Assembly: GCA_014534155.1 (NCBI GenBank)
Contig: JACVSB010000044.1
Coordinates: 1 to 9,828 of the forward strand
Direction: 5' to 3'
Length of the DNA stretch: 9,828 nucleotides
Source of the DNA: Thermoleophilia bacterium
GTDB lineage: Bacteria; Actinomycetota; Thermoleophilia; Gaiellales; Gaiellaceae
The notes under the pieces are model-generated. The model had not been told where the DNA came from. It searched no databases and worked only from the letters and a program-made list of their open reading frames with translations. Shown in pieces: positions 6,772-9,828 of the stretch. Numbering within the stretch: position 1 is the stretch's first letter; every line of letters starts with the position of its first letter. Position numbers and translations under genes: made by a program.

Positions 6772-7448
6772 TCGCCCTCGTCGTCTACTCGCGGTTCGCG
6801 GGGCACCTTCCGGCGCTGTCGGACTGGGGCAACGTCGCGTTCCTCGCGCTTCTCGTCATCCCCGCTACGTTCGGGCTCGTCTGGATCGCGCTCCCCGCCC
6901 GCGAGCGGACGCCGGGCGGAGTGCTGGTCGCGCTCGCGCTGCTCTTCGTCGCCCTCGCCGCCGCGGCAACCGTCGCCGATCTGGAGATCCTCGCGAACGT
7001 GGCGAAGCTCGCCGCGGCGACCGTCGTCGGCTGGTGGTTCTTGCTCTTCTTCGAGGCCGCCTGGTGGGTCCTGCTCGTCGCCGTCCTGATCGTCCCGGTC
7101 GATCTCTTCTCCGTGGCCCGCGGCCCGACCAAGGAGATCACGGAGAACCAGCCGCACGTGTTCGACACGCTCTCGATCTTCCTGCGCATCCCCGGCGAGA
7201 CCGGGACGGCCAACCTCGGTCTGCCCGACGTGCTCTTCTTCGCGCTCTTCCTCGGCGCCTCCGTCCGCTTCGGCTTGCGGACGGGCGCGACGTGGCTCGC
7301 GATGACGCTCTCCTTCGGTGCGACGCTCGCGCTCGCCGTCGCCCTCGACCGAGCGGGGGTCGCGGCCCTTCCCCTCCTCTCCCTCGCGTTCGTGCTCGTG
7401 AACGGCGACCTGCTCTGGCGGTCGGCGCGCGCGCGGTCTTCCGTCTAG
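6747..7448 (+). CDS. Multi-pass membrane protein with presenilin-like aspartyl protease motifs
   Basis: A 233-residue protein with about eight hydrophobic helices (roughly 2-17, 28-49, 57-78, 84-103, 104-124, 158-176, 180-201, 204-224). Three motifs match presenilin/SPP intramembrane proteases in order. PVDLFSV (D119) stands where presenilin has YDLVAV, LGLPDVLFF (D161) where it has LGLGDFIFY, and AALP (206-209) where it has PALP. The loop between the two aspartates starts with GPTKEI, comparable to presenilin's CPKGPLRMLVE. If active, it would cleave membrane helices. The differences are VD for YD, GLPD for GLGD, and AALP for PALP. It is shorter than presenilin by about one N-terminal helix. 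GTG 6747 is the only plausible start near the first helix and lies inside the preceding gene. The start and the activity are uncertain. Confidence 0.65.
   Translation: MVPAAALLVALVVYSRFAGHLPALSDWGNVAFLALLVIPATFGLVWIALPARERTPGGVLVALALLFVALAAAATVADLEILANVAKLAAATVVGWWFLLFFEAAWWVLLVAVLIVPVDLFSVARGPTKEITENQPHVFDTLSIFLRIPGETGTANLGLPDVLFFALFLGASVRFGLRTGATWLAMTLSFGATLALAVALDRAGVAALPLLSLAFVLVNGDLLWRSARARSSV
7445..7448. other. Shared CTAG carrying the stop codons of two convergent genes
   Basis: The palindrome CTAG provides TAG for the plus-strand membrane protein (7446-7448) and TAG for the minus-strand methyltransferase (7445-7447), so the two coding regions overlap tail to tail by four bases. There is no room for a conventional terminator between them. 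Confidence 0.8.
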
Positions 7449-8812
7449 GCCTCGCGCGTGAAGAGCGCGACCGTCTCGACGTGGGGCGTGTGCGGGAACA
7501 TGTCGACCGGGCGCGCGCGCTCGAGCCGGTAGCCCCACTCGCGCGCCAGTTCCTTCGCATTCCCGGCGAGCGTGGTCGGGTTGCACGAGACGTACACGAT
7601 TCGCGAGGGCTGGAGGGCAGCGAGGCTGCGCAGAGCCTTCCCGGAGAGCCCCGCACGCGGCGGGTCGACCACGGCGACGTCGGGCGGGCCCGCCCGGTCG
7701 CGCAGCTCGCCCAGCGAGGCCGCGACGTCCCCGGCGAAGAAGGCCGCGTTCGTTACCCCGTTCAGATCGGCGTTCTCGAGGGCGCAGGCGACGGATTCCT
7801 CGGACGCCTCGACGCCCCAGACGGTGAGGGCGTCGCCGGCCATGGCGAGGCCGATCGTGCCGATGCCCGAGTAGAGGTCGTACACCGTCTCGCTGCCCGA
7901 CAGGCCGGCGTACTCGATCGCGAGGCGGTAGACGAGCTCGCACATGGCGGTGTTCGTCTGGAGGAAGGCGTTGGGACGAACGCGGAAGCGGAGGCCGAGA
8001 ATCTCCTCCTCGATCCACTCCTCGCCCCAGAGGACGGTCGTCGGAAGGTTGGTCACCTCGGCCGGGCGGTCGTTCACGGCCCAGTGGATAGAGCGGACCT
8101 CGGGGAAGGCGCGGAGCGTCGCAACGAAGGCGTCGGCGTCCTCCAGCTGGCCGGGAGCGGTGACGAGCGTGACGAGGGCCTGCCCCGTGTTCCGGCCCTC
8201 GCGCGTCACGAGGTGGCGGAGGTACCCCGTCTGCGCCTCCTGGTCGTACGGCGGCAGCTCGTACTCGCGCGCCCACTCACGCACCGCGTTGCGGATCGCG
8301 TTTCCGAGCTCGGTGGTCAGCCAGCAGCGGTCGACATCGAGGACGGCGTCCCAGCGTCCGGCCTGGTGGAAGCCGAGGCCCGGGCCGACGGGCGTCGCGG
8401 TGAACGAGTACTCCAGCTTGTTGCGGTACCCGAAGAGCGATTCGGCTGCGAGGGCAGGCTCCAGCCGAACGTCGGCCAGTCCCCCGATGCGCGTGAGCGC
8501 GTCACGTACCTGGTCGCCCTTCGCCTCGAGCTGAGCCTCGTAGGCGAGGTCCTGGAAACGGCATCCCCCGCAAGCCGGGTAGTGGGCGCAGGGAGCCGGA
8601 GCACGCCGAGCGCCGGCCTCGACGACCGCGAGAGCGAACGCCTCCGCATGGCTTCGCTTCACCTTCGTCACCCGGGCGCGCACGACGTCGCCCGGAAGCC
8701 CCCGCTTGACGAAGACGACGAACCCGTCCAGGCGCGCTACGCCCGCTCCGCCGTACGCGAGCGAGTCGATTCGGAGCTCGAGCTCCTCCCCCTTCGCGAC
8801 GGGCGCAGCCAT
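7445..8812 (-). CDS. RlmD/RumA/TrmA-family RNA (uracil-5)-methyltransferase
   Basis: A 455-residue SAM-dependent enzyme that methylates C5 of a uridine in rRNA or tRNA. In order it has a TRAM RNA-binding domain (about 8-66), a 4Fe-4S cluster site C75-x5-C81-x2-C84 with the fourth ligand C163, a central domain with SAM motif YDLYSGIGTIGLAM (311-324), DPPRAGL (383-389), the catalytic nucleophile C410 in YVSCNPTTLAGN, and the base E446 in HVETVALF. All key residues are present and the length is normal. The Fe-S cysteines point to the RumA/RlmD side rather than TrmA, but the exact uridine target cannot be told from sequence. I chose ATG 8812, directly before the TRAM domain and 6 bases after TACGAT; upstream in-frame sequence is Arg/Pro-rich and not protein-like. 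It converges on the presenilin-like gene, sharing CTAG. Confidence 0.93.
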   Translation of the reverse strand: MAAPVAKGEELELRIDSLAYGGAGVARLDGFVVFVKRGLPGDVVRARVTKVKRSHAEAFALAVVEAGARRAPAPCAHYPACGGCRFQDLAYEAQLEAKGDQVRDALTRIGGLADVRLEPALAAESLFGYRNKLEYSFTATPVGPGLGFHQAGRWDAVLDVDRCWLTTELGNAIRNAVREWAREYELPPYDQEAQTGYLRHLVTREGRNTGQALVTLVTAPGQLEDADAFVATLRAFPEVRSIHWAVNDRPAEVTNLPTTVLWGEEWIEEEILGLRFRVRPNAFLQTNTAMCELVYRLAIEYAGLSGSETVYDLYSGIGTIGLAMAGDALTVWGVEASEESVACALENADLNGVTNAAFFAGDVAASLGELRDRAGPPDVAVVDPPRAGLSGKALRSLAALQPSRIVYVSCNPTTLAGNAKELAREWGYRLERARPVDMFPHTPHVETVALFTREA

Positions 8813-8818
8813 CGGCCG

Positions 8819-8824
8819 ATCGTA
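8819..8824 (-). promoter_or_regulatory. -10 element TACGAT, leaderless methyltransferase transcript
   Basis: On the minus strand TACGAT is followed by six bases and then the ATG at 8812. The hexamer matches TATAAT at four positions. No Shine-Dalgarno site is present, so the mRNA probably begins at or next to the start codon. Confidence 0.55.
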
Positions 8825-8874
8825 CCGAGGCGCCGTTCGCGGGACGGCGCCGCCGCGCCGTGAGAGCCTAGGCC

Positions 8875-9714
8875 GTGCTCGCCGTTGGCCTCTCCCTGGC
8901 TTCCAGCCTCTCGTTCGGGGTCGCCGACTTCCTCGGCGGCCTCTCGGCACGCCGCGCGGCGCTGCTCACCGTCATGGTCGCCTCGCAGGTGACCGGGCTC
9001 GTGGTGCTCGTCGTCTTCGTAGCGTCCATCGGCGGTCCGCTTCCGGGCGGCGAGCTTGTGCTGCGTTCGCTCCTGGCCTCCCTGTTCGGCGTCGGCGGGC
9101 TGGCCGCTCTCTACCGCGGCCTCGCCGTCGGCTCGATGGGCGTCGTCGCCCCGCTCGCCGCGACGGCGGCCGTCATCCCGGTCGTCGTCGGCGCGGCGCG
9201 GGGCGAGTCACCCTCGCTCGTGCAGTACGCGGGGATCGCCCTTGCGCTCGGGGGCGTCCTTCTCGCCGCTCGCTCGCCTGCCAGCACCAGCGCGCGCCGC
9301 CGCTTCGCAGCCGGCGCCGGCCTGGGCGTCCTGGCCGCCGGGTTCATCGGCTGCTTCCTCGTCGCTTTCGACGCGGCCGCCACGCACGACCCCTACTGGG
9401 CAGCACTCGTCGTGCGCTCTGGCTCCGTCGCCGTCCTCGCGCTCGCCACGCTCGCCCGCCGCCCCCCGCTTCGAGTCGCCCCGGGCATCCTCGCCGTGGT
9501 CGCCGCCGCGGGCGTCCTCGACGTCCTCGGCAACACGCTCTTCGCCGTCGCCTCGACCAAGGGGCTCGTCGGCGTCGTGGCCGTCCTCTCGTCCCTCTAC
9601 CCGATCGTCACGGCGGCGCTGGCCCGAACGGTACTCGGCGAGCGGATCGCGCGCTCGCAGGCCGCCGGCGTCGCCGCGGCGCTCTCCGGCGTGACGGTGC
9701 TCTCCCTCGCGTGA
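8875..9714 (+). CDS. EamA/DMT-superfamily transporter
   Basis: A 279-residue, strongly hydrophobic protein with about ten membrane helices arranged as two EamA repeats. The first half contains the typical SLSFGVADFLGG opening helix and LAALYRGLAVGSMGVVAPLAATAAVIPVVVG. The second contains NTLFAVASTKGLVGVVAVLSSLYPIVTALLAR-type sequence ending in LGERIARSQAAGVAAALSGV, the classic LGE-R-x-x-x-Q-x-x-G signature near the C-terminus. Such proteins export metabolites or amino acids across the cytoplasmic membrane; the substrate is not readable. GTG 8875 is the start because an in-frame TAG lies two codons upstream. A weak GAGAG at 8862-8866 may serve as ribosome-binding site. It diverges from the methyltransferase gene across 62 bases. 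Confidence 0.88.
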   Translation: MLAVGLSLASSLSFGVADFLGGLSARRAALLTVMVASQVTGLVVLVVFVASIGGPLPGGELVLRSLLASLFGVGGLAALYRGLAVGSMGVVAPLAATAAVIPVVVGAARGESPSLVQYAGIALALGGVLLAARSPASTSARRRFAAGAGLGVLAAGFIGCFLVAFDAAATHDPYWAALVVRSGSVAVLALATLARRPPLRVAPGILAVVAAAGVLDVLGNTLFAVASTKGLVGVVAVLSSLYPIVTAALARTVLGERIARSQAAGVAAALSGVTVLSLA

Positions 9715-9732
9715 GAACGCTCCCCGTCGCCA

Positions 9733-9761
9733 CGCTCCTCGCCCGGCTCACGGCCGGAGCG
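9733..9761. terminator. Hairpin between convergent genes, possible bidirectional terminator
   Basis: CGCTCC (9733-9738) can pair with GGAGCG (9756-9761). A competing inner stem pairs CCGGC (9743-9747) with GCCGG (9753-9757). It lies just past the EamA gene and over the stop of yjbQ. It has no T-tract on either side, so the terminator role is tentative. Confidence 0.3.
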
Positions 9762-9828
9762 TCGTGACGACGAGCGTGCGCCTTCGCGGACCGTCGAACT
9801 CGCAGAAGAAGATGCCCTGCCAGGTTCC
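9748..9828 (-). CDS. yjbQ: YjbQ/UPF0047 family protein, C-terminal end only
   Basis: Only the last 26 residues are in the window; the gene runs off the right edge. They read GTWQGIFFCEFDGPRRRTLV followed by VTTLRP and a TGA stop. GTWQ-x-I-F-x-x-EFDGPR-x-R is the highly recognisable C-terminal signature of the YjbQ family, annotated as secondary thiamine-phosphate synthase; members are small single-domain proteins of about 130-140 residues. Because the protein is cut, nothing can be said about its start or its other conserved residues. It converges on the EamA gene with a 33-base gap. Confidence 0.85.
   Translation of the reverse strand, partial: GTWQGIFFCEFDGPRRRTLVVTTLRP

Noticed and set aside
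6768..8863. Open frames at 6768-8276 (minus) and 7034-8863 (plus)
   Set aside because: The first is antisense to the membrane protein and out of frame with the methyltransferase; the second is antisense to the methyltransferase. Neither shows a domain.

Overview
The window is GC-rich, densely packed bacterial DNA with no mobile elements, tRNAs, rRNAs or CRISPR repeats. Several things fit a deep-branching high-GC actinobacterium, possibly the class Thermoleophilia. Ino1 is of the short actinobacterial type, the lipid synthase resembles actinobacterial phosphatidylinositol-phosphate synthase, one domain resembles PimA, GTG starts are common, and most genes seem to be leaderless. The lineage is inferred from protein character, not from a marker gene.

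Layout, left to right. (1) A small CsbD-like stress protein (minus) diverges from moaA (plus), the first enzyme of molybdenum cofactor synthesis. (2) A co-directional block at 1398-6150 looks like inositol-phospholipid metabolism: a PAP2 membrane phosphatase of the AUR1-like kind, a CDP-alcohol phosphatidyltransferase resembling phosphatidylinositol-phosphate synthase, an inositol-1-phosphate synthase, and a PimA-like glycosyltransferase fold fused to a PHP phosphoesterase. (3) A divergent uracil-DNA-glycosylase-fold protein overlaps a multi-pass membrane protein with presenilin-like aspartate motifs. (4) A minus-strand 23S rRNA/tRNA m5U methyltransferase of the RlmD/RumA family converges on the membrane protein. 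(5) An EamA-type transporter (plus) converges on the 3' end of a yjbQ gene (minus), which is cut by the window edge.

The most unusual locus is inositol-1-phosphate synthase. Its reading frame begins with two ribbon-helix-helix DNA-binding repeats and runs without a stop into the complete enzyme. Directly upstream is a perfect 11-bp inverted repeat (4-bp spacer) whose right arm contains the likely extended -10 element. Together they suggest an enzyme that may repress its own promoter, perhaps in response to its ligands. In the same block, the PimA-like domain of the next gene has lost the residues expected for catalysis while its PHP active site is intact. Further right, the membrane protein keeps both aspartates and an ALP motif in the order and spacing of presenilin-type intramembrane proteases.

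Seven genes have a TANNNT-like -10 hexamer 6-9 bases before the start codon and no convincing Shine-Dalgarno site. This suggests leaderless transcripts and individual promoters despite tight packing. The CsbD gene is the clear exception, with a strong Shine-Dalgarno site.
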